Positions 44,576 to 52,667 of a stretch of 64,000 bases of DNA are shown here, piece after piece. The position numbers and the translations under genes were made by a program. Every line of letters starts with the position of its first letter. The stretch's first letter is position 1. Origin of the DNA: Gillisia marina (GTDB taxonomy: Bacteria; Bacteroidota; Bacteroidia; Flavobacteriales; Flavobacteriaceae); NCBI RefSeq assembly GCF_000258765.1, contig NZ_AJLT01000019.1:62001-126000 (forward strand), in the 5' to 3' direction. The notes below the pieces were generated by a model. It searched no databases and had not been told where the DNA came from. It saw nothing but the letters and a program-made list of their open reading frames with translations.

Positions 44576-45368
44576 AATACTTGGATTTACTTGTTAATAT
44601 TGATTAAACTTAACTTATGGGTGCTTTAATTTTACGCACGTCATAACATTTTTAAAAATTTGTGGGGTAATTTGTAACTTTAAAATAGTAGGGTAAAAAA
44701 TTCGGTGTCAATTACTAGCGATTGTGGAGTAAAATATTTCATTTAGAAAAAACATACTAATTATAAAACTTTCATAAACCGTATAATTTTCTTGTTAAAA
44801 AAATATTAAATCCGCTCGATCAAAAATTTAAATTACTGGACAGTTTTTGGGGAACTGTTATGAGAAATTATTAATTGGAATGATCATCGCTTAGATTCAG
44901 ATTTGCAAATTCTGAAAAAAACAAAAAATACATTCTTTAAAAAATGCGAAATACCTAAACAATTATTTAATTGATAGTATATAACAAATCAAATTTGCGA
45001 ATTATATACGAAATAGACAAAATCTGACATTTATCAGGATTTTAATTTTCGATAAATTGTAAGAATTATCTTATAGGTAAATTCCCCTACTATGATTTTT
45101 AATCATTAAATTATGTTAATTAACAAAAATAAACGCCGATGCTTGATTTGTTAATTTTATGTTAAATTTAATATTAAGTGATTCTATATTTTTTGCCAAA
45201 ATATCCTAAATTATTAATAATCAAAGACTTAACAAAATAAAGGTTTTATCAAGATTTTTACATACATTATGCATTATGAACAAAAAAGCGCACAAAAAAA
45301 TTAACTAGAGAAAAAAAAACCCACATCCGAGGATGTGGGTTTTTGCTTAATAAAGAATTATTTTACTT
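44576..45368. other. Large AT-rich non-coding region upstream of the curli operon
   Basis: 793 bases with no plausible gene on either strand. The glnN terminator (45315-45344) occupies its right end. The only exact TAnnTTTG on the minus strand is TATTTTTG at 45124-45131, about 550 bases before the csgA-like start. So either the leader is very long or a different promoter type or activator drives curlin expression. No csgD-like regulator gene is near. Confidence 0.7.
45315..45344 (-). terminator. Terminator after glutamine synthetase
   Basis: AAAAACCCACATCC pairs with GGATGTGGGTTTTT around a two-base loop (effectively a tetraloop). On the minus strand it ends in a T tract, 25 bases past the glnN stop. 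Confidence 0.88.
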
Positions 45369-47554
45369 CTATCGTGTAAACAATAGCTCTCTGTATTTAG
45401 TTAGTGGCCAGATTTCATCATCTACCAACAACTCTAATTTATCACAATGGTATCTTATTGTTTCAAAATATGGTTTTACGTTATCGCAATAAGCAAACGC
45501 TCTTTCTTCTGCGTCCTCAATAACATTTGCCTTTTTACGAGCATCTACCATTTTATTTATATCGGCATTTATCTGCTCTATATGTCCTGAAATTGCTTCG
45601 ATAATCCCTATTTGTTCTTTCGAGTGTTTTTTGAAGTCCTTTTCGAAGATTTCCTTTAATCCACGTACGTTTTCAATTAAAACATTTTGATAACGAATAC
45701 AAGTTGGAATTACATGATTTCTAGCGATATCACCTAGAATTCTTCCTTCTATCTGGATTCTCATAGAATAATCTTCCAATTCAATTTCGTGACGAGCTTC
45801 TACTTCCCTCTTGTTCATCACTTTCATCTCCTTGTACAAATCTATCGTTTGCTTAGAAACCTTTGCTTTTAAAGCCTGTGGAGTAGTTTTGTTATTACTT
45901 AAGCCACGTTTTTTAGCTTCATCTTGCCAAGCATCTCCATATCCATCACCTTCAAATCTAATCTTCTTAGACTTCTTGATATAATCTCTTAATACATTAA
46001 AGATCGCATCATCCTTCTTCATACCTCCGTCTTTCACCAAGCATCTACGCTCTTCTTGAAATCTTTAAGTTGTTTTGCAACAATCGTATTTAAAACAGTC
46101 ATTGCATTCGCACAGTTTGCTGTAGAACCTACTGCTCTAAATTCAAATTTATTTCCTGTAAAGGCGAAAGGAGATGTTCTGTTTCTATCTGTATTATCCA
46201 ATAAAATTTCAGGAATCTTCCCAACAACATTCAATTTAAGGTCTGTTTTTTCCTGAGGAGATAATTTTCCATCAGTAACTTTTTCAAGTTCATTTAAAAC
46301 ATCTGTCAATTGACTTCCTATAAATGCTGAAATAATTGCCGGTGGAGCTTCGTTAGCTCCTAATCTATGATCATTTGAGGCACTAGCAATAGTAGCCCTT
46401 AACAACTCTTCATGATCGTGAACTGCTTTAATAGTATTGATGAAAAACGTTAAAAACTGAAGGTTCTTCATTGGAGTACTTCCAGGACTCAATAAATTAG
46501 TTCCAGTATCTGTACTTAGAGACCAGTTATTATGTTTCCCACTTCCGTTAATTCCTTTAAATGGTTTTTCATGGAACAATACTTTAAAATTGTGTCTTTC
46601 CGCAACCTTATCCATAAGATCCATTAGTAAGGAGTTATGATCTACCGCCAAGTTAGCTTCTTCAAAAATAGGCGCTAGCTCAAACTGGTTAGGTGCAACC
46701 TCATTATGCCTTGTCTTTACAGGAATTCCCAACAACATACATTCTATCTCCAAATCCCTCATATATGCCAAGGCTCTACTTGGAATAGATCCAAAATAAT
46801 GATCGTCCAATTGTTGACCTTTTGCAGGAGAATGTCCTAACAAAGTTCTTCCAGAAAGTTGTAAATCTGGCCTGGATGCATATAATGCTGAATCTATTAA
46901 AAAATATTCCTGCTCCCATCCAAGTGTAGCAACAACTTTGGATACATTCTTATCAAAGTATTTACAAACAGAAGTTGCAGCAGCATCTACCGATTGTAAA
47001 GCTCTTAAAAGTGGTGTTTTAAAATCTAATGCTTCTCCTGTATACGAAACATACACTGTTGGAATACATAAAGTAGTACCATATATAAATGCCGGAGATG
47101 TAGGATCCCAAGCAGTATAGCCTCTTGCTTCAAAAGTATTTCTAATTCCTCCGTGCGGAAAACTGGAAGCATCAGGCTCTTGCTGAACCAATTGTGTTCC
47201 TCCAAATTTTTCGATTGCCAGGCCATCACCGATGGTTTCAAAAAATGCATCATGCTTTTCAGCAGTGGCACCTGTTAACGGCTGAAACCAATGCGTGTAA
47301 TGAGTAACCCCTTTAGAAATAGCCCATTCTTTCATACCTGTAGAAATATGATCGGCTACAACTCTACTAATTTTTGTTCCTTTTAGTGTGGCATCTTTAA
47401 CACTCTGATAAGCCTCCTTTGTAAGGAATTGTCTCATCACTGTTTCATTAAAAACATTTTTTCCAAAAAGTTCAGATCTACGATCGGTCTCGTCAATCTT
47501 CACTGGTTTTCTATTTAATGTCTCTTTTAAAGCCTGAAATCTTAAAGTTGCCAT
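45369..47554 (-). CDS. glnN: Glutamine synthetase type III (GlnN), with apparent -1 frameshift
   Basis: It condenses glutamate and ammonia to glutamine. As read, the gene is split into 506 and 223 residues overlapping at 46034-46040. Restoring one base near 46037-46042 (GCTTGG to GCTTTGG on the minus strand) joins FKKSVDALVKDGGMKKDD and gives about 728 residues, the standard GSIII length. Visible: the GSIII-specific N-terminus (RRSELFGKNVFNE), the catalytic block EVAPNQFELAPIFEE, NGSGKHNNWSLST and NRTSPFAFTGNKFEFRAVGS, and the helical GSIII C-terminus. Loss would probably cause glutamine auxotrophy, so a sequencing indel is likely. Confidence 0.92.
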
Positions 47555-47585
47555 ATGATATCGTTTAAATTTTAAAATTAAGCGA

Positions 47586-47628
47586 CAAAAATATACATTT
47601 TAAGATTACACCCCTTAAATTTAAGGGG
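47586..47628 (-). promoter_or_regulatory. glnN promoter region with an 18-bp perfect palindrome
   Basis: On the minus strand TATTTTTG (47586-47593) matches the -7 consensus, 31 bases before the ATG. CCCCTTAAATTTAAGGGG (47611-47628) is a perfect palindrome centred about 40 bases upstream of the expected start of transcription, overlapping the -33 position. This is where an operator for a dimeric regulator would be expected. The regulator is unknown. Confidence 0.65.
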
Positions 47629-47671
47629 TAAAAAACAAAAATTTAACTTTTATTAGGATTTGACCCCTCAA

Positions 47672-48616
47672 TTATTTTATGAAAGCCAATCCTATAAAGA
47701 TAACATAGGCAACAAATAGAATAATCCCTTTATATCTAGAGATACTGAATCTCTTCGGGAGAAAAGCTAGAGGAATTAAGACAAAAGAGAAACCTATCAT
47801 CCAAAAGATATCGTTTGTAAGTAATTCTTCAGACTTTAAATATATTGGCTGAATAAGTGCTGTTATCCCCAGAACCGAGGCTATATTAAATATATTGGAT
47901 CCTATTAAATTCCCAAGGGAGATCGCCTTTTCTTTCTTTAACGCTGCAATTACTGAAGCAGCCAACTCGGGAACACTCGTTCCAACAGCGATAATACTTA
48001 CAGAGATCACTCGCTCGCTTACGCCAATCATTTGGGCTAGATCTACGGCACCGCTCACTAATAACTCGGATCCTCCGTATAGTGCAACCCCTCCAATTAT
48101 TAACCAAATTATTATTTTAATACCGGAAACAGCTTCCAAAGAATCATCTACGCCTTCTACTAAAATTCGGTTTTTTCTGGCACGCTGAATCAAGAAAAGC
48201 ACATATATAATGATACCTATTAATAAAGCGGCTCCTTCTATTCTAGATATATTCCCTTCAGTATAAAGGAAGAAATACAGCGCAAATGAGAAAAACATCA
48301 TTATTGGCCAATTGAATTTATAGAAATCTCTGTCTATAATTAAAGGAGAGATTATCGCTGTAATTCCTAGAACCAAACCAATATTTGCGATGTTGGAACC
48401 AATTACATTTCCTAACGAAATATCCGAAAACCCAGCTAGAGCAGCTTGCAAACTCACCAACAACTCCGGAGCAGACGTGGCAAAAGACACCACCGTTAAT
48501 CCGATTATCATTTTAGAAATATTGAATTTGAAAGAAATAGCAACAGATGATCTCACTAAAAACTCCCCTCCTACAACCAATAAAACAAACCCAATTAATA
48601 TGTAAAGTATACTCAT
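47672..48616 (-). CDS. Calcium/sodium antiporter (CaCA family, YrbG-like)
   Basis: 314 residues with about ten helices in two inverted halves. Both alpha repeats are clear: SFATSAPELLVSLQAAL with GNVIGSNIANIGLVLG in the first, and AVGTSVPELAASVIAAL with GNLIGSNIFNIASVLG in the second. The Glu residues in both APEL/VPEL motifs bind the transported cation. It exchanges Ca2+ for Na+ or K+ across the inner membrane. Complete length for YrbG-type bacterial exchangers. Monocistronic and divergent from blaI. Confidence 0.94.
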   Translation of the reverse strand: MSILYILIGFVLLVVGGEFLVRSSVAISFKFNISKMIIGLTVVSFATSAPELLVSLQAALAGFSDISLGNVIGSNIANIGLVLGITAIISPLIIDRDFYKFNWPIMMFFSFALYFFLYTEGNISRIEGAALLIGIIIYVLFLIQRARKNRILVEGVDDSLEAVSGIKIIIWLIIGGVALYGGSELLVSGAVDLAQMIGVSERVISVSIIAVGTSVPELAASVIAALKKEKAISLGNLIGSNIFNIASVLGITALIQPIYLKSEELLTNDIFWMIGFSFVLIPLAFLPKRFSISRYKGIILFVAYVIFIGLAFIK

Positions 48617-48678
48617 TTATTTCAATTTGTTGCGAAGATAAAGAAAGTTCTTAGTGCGACACAATTCATTTTTCAAAC

Positions 48679-48718
48679 TACAAAAATAGGTTTGTAACTA
48701 TTTTTATCGTTATATTTG
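48679..48718 (+). promoter_or_regulatory. Promoter and BlaI-type operator for the blaI-M56 operon
   Basis: TTTG (48691-48694) and TATATTTG (48711-48718) form a Bacteroidota promoter with 16-base spacing. The dyad TACAAA-N6-TTTGTA (48679-48696) overlaps the TTTG box and has the TACA/TGTA ends typical of BlaI/MecI operators; a second dyad AAAAATAG/CTATTTTT (48682-48705) is nested. BlaI bound here would block transcription of its own operon. Confidence 0.68.
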
Positions 48719-48755
48719 GTTTTGACTTTTATTTCAACTTGAGAAAGTAAACATT

Positions 48756-49118
48756 ATGGAGAAATTAACCAATAAGGAAGAAGCGATTATGCACATTTTA
48801 TGGAAGCTTGAAAAAGCATTCGTAAAAGAGGTTCAAGCAGAGCTAACCGATGAAAATCTTCATTATAATACGGTCTCTACTATAATTAGAAACCTAGAAG
48901 AAAAAGGCTATGTAGCACATAAAGCCTTTGGGAAAACACACCAATATTATCCGGCAGTTTCCAAAGAAATTTACAGAAAACAATTTATGAATACGGCTAC
49001 CAAAAAATTCTTTGACAATTCTTATAAAAGTATGGTTTCATTTTTCGCAAAAGAAGAAAAAATTTCTGCGGAAGAATTACGTGAAATTCTGGCTATAATC
49101 GAAAAAAAGGAGAAATAA
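48756..49118 (+). CDS. blaI: BlaI/MecI-family transcriptional repressor
   Basis: 120 residues. A winged HTH (EKLTNKEEAIMHILWKLEKA, then LHYNTVSTIIRNLEEKGYV) is followed by a helical dimerisation domain. BlaI proteins repress their operon until cleaved by an M56 sensor protease, encoded immediately downstream with a TAATG stop/start overlap. No beta-lactamase gene is nearby, so it probably controls an envelope-stress response as in other Bacteroidota; target inferred to include its own promoter. Confidence 0.94.
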   Translation: MEKLTNKEEAIMHILWKLEKAFVKEVQAELTDENLHYNTVSTIIRNLEEKGYVAHKAFGKTHQYYPAVSKEIYRKQFMNTATKKFFDNSYKSMVSFFAKEEKISAEELREILAIIEKKEK

Positions 49119-51115
49119 TGGAAAGTTTACTCATCTATATCTTAAAAAGTGCAGGTTTAATAAGTCTCTTTTATCTCCTTTATATTGTATTGCTTAAAAA
49201 TGACACTTCGTTTACATCGAATAGAAAATTTTTACTGGGAGGAATTCTTGCATCTATAATCTTACCTGCAATTTATTTTACCAAAAAGGTGATTATTAAT
49301 GCTCCTGAAATAATTTATGCTGAACCTTCACTTAATTCTAGCTTCGTGGTGAGTCAGGAAAATATACCTCAAGAAATGGATTGGTGGAGCATCGCGGGAA
49401 CCATCTACTTAATAATCACAGGTTTCTTTATCATTCGGTTCCTTTTCAGAATATTTCAGATCTTAAAAATGATCCATTTCAGCAAAATTCAGAAAGAAGG
49501 AAAGTTTAAGATTATTGAAACTCAAGACTCCTCAGGCCCATTCTCATTTTTCAATTATCTCTTTATAAATTCTGAAGCTGTTCCAGAAGAGGAGTATCTA
49601 ATTATGCTTCAGCATGAGAAAGTACATGCCAATCAGCTTCATTCTTTAGACATGCTAGCATCCCACCTTTTTGCTGCCATTTTATGGTTTAATCCAATAA
49701 GTTGGTTTTATAAAAAAGCAGTCGAACAAAATCTGGAATTTATTGCCGATCATGAAACTGCACAGGTATCCGAATGTATCCAGCAATACCAACATGTGTT
49801 AGTTAAAGTTTCAACAAATCAATATCAAAACGTATTAGTCAATCATTTTTATCAATCCTTCATCAAAAAACGAATAGTTATGTTAAACAAAAAATCCTCC
49901 AATCGTAACAATATCTCTAAAATGAGTTTAATTTTCCCTTTACTCTTGGCTTTTATGCTCACTTTTAATGTTAAGACAGAGGCTCAGGTAAAACGAGTTT
50001 CTAAAGTTGTTGTGGATAATGTTCAGTTTTATCCAGACGAAATAGCTTCAGCTCTCATCACAAAAAATTCAACAAAAGCGCAATTGGAAGAGATGGTTCT
50101 GGAATTTGAAAGTCATGGAGTAGCACTTCAGTTCAAAAAATTGAGGTTTTCAAAAGAAGGCTTGTTAACCAGAATTAATATCAATTATAAAATTGAAAAA
50201 ACTGGTGATTCCGGAAATTTCAACAAAAAAGGGGATGCTCCTATAGATGATATTGAGATAAGTCTTTCTGAAGATTTCAAAATAGAATTTAGGTCTCCTG
50301 CATCTACAAATGACAAAAATGAATTTGTAATTATAACTGATTCTGATTCTGCTGCTATAGGTTCTATTGCAAGGCCTAAAAAAAGAGTTTGGAAAACTAA
50401 TCTAGACGATGTGACTATAGAGCGGGTAATGTCCACAACACCATCCAATAAAAATGTAAATGGAACATTTTCCGTTGGAAATAAAGTTCATTACTATGTA
50501 ACCGAATCTGATTCTACTAGTGGAAGCGCTAAAGTTATAAATGTTAATTCGAACAATGGAAATCGTATTACATGGACAGATAAGGACAGTACTAAACATA
50601 AATACAGCGTAATTGTGCTAGACAGTGTTCGTAATAATGCATCTAAGCTAGGGAAGAAAGTAAGAGTAATTTCTAGGGAGCGCAAAGGAGATCCTATTTT
50701 TATTGTTAATGGGAAGGTTAAAAATGCAGATTTCCGATCTGCAGATATAGATCCAGATAGTATTCAAAATATTTACGTATTTAAAGATGCTTCTGCCATA
50801 AAAAAATATGGTTCTAAAGGAAAAAACGGAGTGGTAGAAATTAACACTAAAAACAACAGTCTGTTCCGAATTAAAGCAAGTACTACAGATGCAGAATTAG
50901 AAGATCTTAAAAGAACCATTGCTGCAAAATCTGAGTTCCAGTTAGAATTAAATTCAGTTGAAAGAAACGAAAAAGGACTTATAAGCAAGATAAATTTGAA
51001 ATTTAGCACCAATAACGGAAAAATGGTGTCCGGAAATTATTCAGATGTTGATGGAATTGCCGATATTTATTTTGGAGAAAAAGAAGATGGTGGTGTCATT
51101 ATCTACTCCAACTAA
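49118..51115 (+). CDS. BlaR1/MecR1-like M56 membrane metalloprotease sensor with a plug-like sensory region
   Basis: 665 residues. Four helices (about 5-25, 35-55, 90-115, 270-290) surround the M56 protease with zinc motif HEKVH (in MLQHEKVHANQLHSLD) and the third ligand region EFIADHE. Instead of a penicillin-binding sensor, the extracytoplasmic part (about 300-665) holds two similar copies of a roughly 75-residue domain (KAQLEEMVLEFESHG with EGLLTRININY; DAELEDLKRTIAAKS with KGLISKINLKF). They flank a segment like a TonB-receptor plug (DPIFIVNGKV, IQNIYVFKDASAIKKYGSKG). It probably senses an envelope signal and cleaves BlaI. Confidence 0.88.
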   Translation: MESLLIYILKSAGLISLFYLLYIVLLKNDTSFTSNRKFLLGGILASIILPAIYFTKKVIINAPEIIYAEPSLNSSFVVSQENIPQEMDWWSIAGTIYLIITGFFIIRFLFRIFQILKMIHFSKIQKEGKFKIIETQDSSGPFSFFNYLFINSEAVPEEEYLIMLQHEKVHANQLHSLDMLASHLFAAILWFNPISWFYKKAVEQNLEFIADHETAQVSECIQQYQHVLVKVSTNQYQNVLVNHFYQSFIKKRIVMLNKKSSNRNNISKMSLIFPLLLAFMLTFNVKTEAQVKRVSKVVVDNVQFYPDEIASALITKNSTKAQLEEMVLEFESHGVALQFKKLRFSKEGLLTRININYKIEKTGDSGNFNKKGDAPIDDIEISLSEDFKIEFRSPASTNDKNEFVIITDSDSAAIGSIARPKKRVWKTNLDDVTIERVMSTTPSNKNVNGTFSVGNKVHYYVTESDSTSGSAKVINVNSNNGNRITWTDKDSTKHKYSVIVLDSVRNNASKLGKKVRVISRERKGDPIFIVNGKVKNADFRSADIDPDSIQNIYVFKDASAIKKYGSKGKNGVVEINTKNNSLFRIKASTTDAELEDLKRTIAAKSEFQLELNSVERNEKGLISKINLKFSTNNGKMVSGNYSDVDGIADIYFGEKEDGGVIIYSN

Positions 51116-51129
51116 ATAATTAGCAGCAA

Positions 51130-51675
51130 ATGAAAGATCTAGATTTAGAAAGATTAAAATATCCAATTGGAAAATTTAGTGAGCCGGAAATAATTTCTGA
51201 TGATGATATAAAAAGATGGATCGCAGATATCGAGCAATTCCCAAATAGACTAAACAAAATAACGCCTTACCTTTCTGATGCAGAGCTAAATTATAGATAC
51301 AGACCTGAAGGATGGACGATACAGCAGGTTGTACACCACTGTGCCGATAGCCACATGAATAGTTTTATAAGATTTAAATTATGCCTTACGGAAGAGCTTC
51401 CAACTATTAAAACGTATCACGAAGCTAAATGGGCAGTATTGCCTGATGCAACCGGGCCGGATATTACATCTTCTCTAAAACTCATTGAAGGTTTACATGC
51501 TAGATGGACGAAGTTGCTAAAATCCATGGACAAGTCCATCCTTAGCAGACAATATATTCATCCGGAAAAGGAGCAACCTATGAATCTTGCTGATACCATT
51601 GCTTTATACGCTTGGCATTGCAATCATCATTTAGCTCATATAAAACAGGCTTTAGCGGATAAAAGAAACGATTAA
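51130..51675 (+). CDS. DinB/YfiT-like putative metal-dependent enzyme
   Basis: 181 residues with a four-helix DinB fold. The three expected metal-binding His are visible: VVHHCADSHMNSF in helix 2 and WHCNHHLAHI in the last helix. The N-terminus (LDLERLKYPIGKF) and RYRPEGWTIQQVVHH match the YfiT/BstA subgroup, related to thiol transferases; the substrate here is unknown. It follows the M56 gene after 14 bases, so it may belong to the blaI operon. A terminator lies 26 bases past its stop. Confidence 0.88.
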   Translation: MKDLDLERLKYPIGKFSEPEIISDDDIKRWIADIEQFPNRLNKITPYLSDAELNYRYRPEGWTIQQVVHHCADSHMNSFIRFKLCLTEELPTIKTYHEAKWAVLPDATGPDITSSLKLIEGLHARWTKLLKSMDKSILSRQYIHPEKEQPMNLADTIALYAWHCNHHLAHIKQALADKRND

Positions 51676-51700
51676 TTTTACTCTCTATAATTTAAATTGA

Positions 51701-51734
51701 AGTCGAGATCCTTTTAAAGGTCTCGACTTTTTTT
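51701..51734 (+). terminator. Terminator after the DinB-like gene
   Basis: GTCGAGA pairs with TCTCGAC, extended inward by CCTTT/AAAGG, and is followed by TTTTTTT. It ends the blaI-M56-dinB unit. Confidence 0.85.
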
Positions 51735-51786
51735 AAATGAAGTTTGTGAGTTTATGAATTCACAGCTTCAATTCCCTGATTTTAAA

Positions 51787-51794
51787 TATCTTTG
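51787..51794 (+). promoter_or_regulatory. Promoter -7 element for the 50-residue gene
   Basis: TATCTTTG matches TAnnTTTG, 22 bases before ATG 51817. No ideal upstream TTTG. Confidence 0.38.
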
Positions 51795-51816
51795 AAGAAA
51801 ACCAATCGATTCTTTT

Positions 51817-51969
51817 ATGAAAAAGCACTTTTACAAAACGCTGAATAAAATCAACAAAAAAGTATTGCCTAGTTATTCGAAAAAGCGCTTAGATCTTCAA
51901 AAGGCAAGTAAAGTGCAATTGGCAATATTCGGCTGGAAGCTTTGGGTTACTAAAAAGGCGTTGGATTAA
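51817..51969 (+). CDS. Small basic conserved-looking protein (50 residues)
   Basis: ATG 51817 to TAA 51969 encodes MKKHFYKTLNKINKKVLPSY and continues through SKKRLDLQKASK to WKLWVTKKALD. It is strongly basic, with an amphipathic C-terminal helix. I recall proteins of this type in flavobacteria, annotated as hypothetical; function unknown. It has a -7 element, starts after a terminator, and its stop abuts that of the convergent apt gene. Confidence 0.65.
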   Translation: MKKHFYKTLNKINKKVLPSYSKKRLDLQKASKVQLAIFGWKLWVTKKALD

Positions 51970-52485
51970 TTAATATTTTAAAAGTGATTCAACAGAGTAA
52001 GAATTCAGTTTATTTCTACCATTCAAAAATAAGAGCTCGATTAGAAAATTACATTGCACGATCTCTCCGCCCATTTTCTTTACTAAATTACAGGCAGTCT
52101 TCGCAGTTCCACCGGTTGCAAGCACATCATCATGCAGAATAATACGCTCTCCCTTTTTGATTGCATCTGTATGAATTTCTAAAGTGTCTTTTCCGTATTC
52201 CAATTCATACACTTCAGAATAAGTGTCGGCAGGTAACTTTCCGGGTTTTCTAATAGGTACAAATCCTGCATTCAATTTTTCAGCTAAAAGCATCCCAAAT
52301 AAAAAACCACGAGACTCGATTGCCACCACTTTATCAATTTTTTGATCACCGATACGTGCTAAAAACTGAGCAACAGATTCTTTAATCGCATCTGAATCTT
52401 GTAGAAGCGGAGTTATATCCTTAAATCGAATACCTTCTTTAGGAAAATCGGGAATCTCGCGAATGTACTTACTTAAATTGGTCAT
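51970..52485 (-). CDS. apt: Adenine phosphoribosyltransferase
   Basis: 171 residues. It makes AMP from adenine and PRPP. Visible: the N-terminal REIPDFPKEGIRFKDITPLL, the AIESRGFLFG loop, RKPGKLPADT, and the PRPP-binding motif ERIILHDDVLATGGTAKTA near residue 120. Full length. It is cytosolic purine salvage. A short orphan coding remnant lies 11 bases upstream on the same strand. Confidence 0.96.
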   Translation of the reverse strand: MTNLSKYIREIPDFPKEGIRFKDITPLLQDSDAIKESVAQFLARIGDQKIDKVVAIESRGFLFGMLLAEKLNAGFVPIRKPGKLPADTYSEVYELEYGKDTLEIHTDAIKKGERIILHDDVLATGGTAKTACNLVKKMGGEIVQCNFLIELLFLNGRNKLNSYSVESLLKY

Positions 52486-52496
52486 GAGGCAGCTTT

Positions 52497-52607
52497 TTAG
52501 TTCTCATAAAAATAATCATAAGGATTCAATAATTTTCCAATTCTGTCTCTAATCTCAAATAATTCAAGCTCAATGGCATAAACCTCCTCTGAATTTTTAA
52601 TATATTG
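52497..52607 (-). pseudogene. Orphan C-terminal coding remnant upstream of apt
   Basis: The minus strand has an open stretch of 36 codons between stops, ending KNSEEVYAIELELFEIRDRI and then LLNPYDYFYEN before TAA, with strongly protein-like composition (heptad-like hydrophobics and acidic residues). There is no ATG, GTG or TTG start in a sensible place. It looks like the end of a gene whose 5' part is lost, or a tiny gene with an unusual start. Family not recognised. Confidence 0.35.
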
Positions 52608-52667
52608 CTAATTAGTTTTATGTAATTATTATTCGCTCTTTCATTAAGAAGCATTTACCCTTAGTTT

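Noticed and set aside
45369-47554. Two separate glutamine synthetase genes
   Set aside because: The two frames overlap by 7 bases and together equal one standard GSIII; one base repairs it.
47611-47628. Palindrome as terminator of the Ca2+/Na+ antiporter gene
   Set aside because: It has no U-tract on the minus strand and is AT-rich in the centre; its position relative to the glnN promoter fits an operator better.
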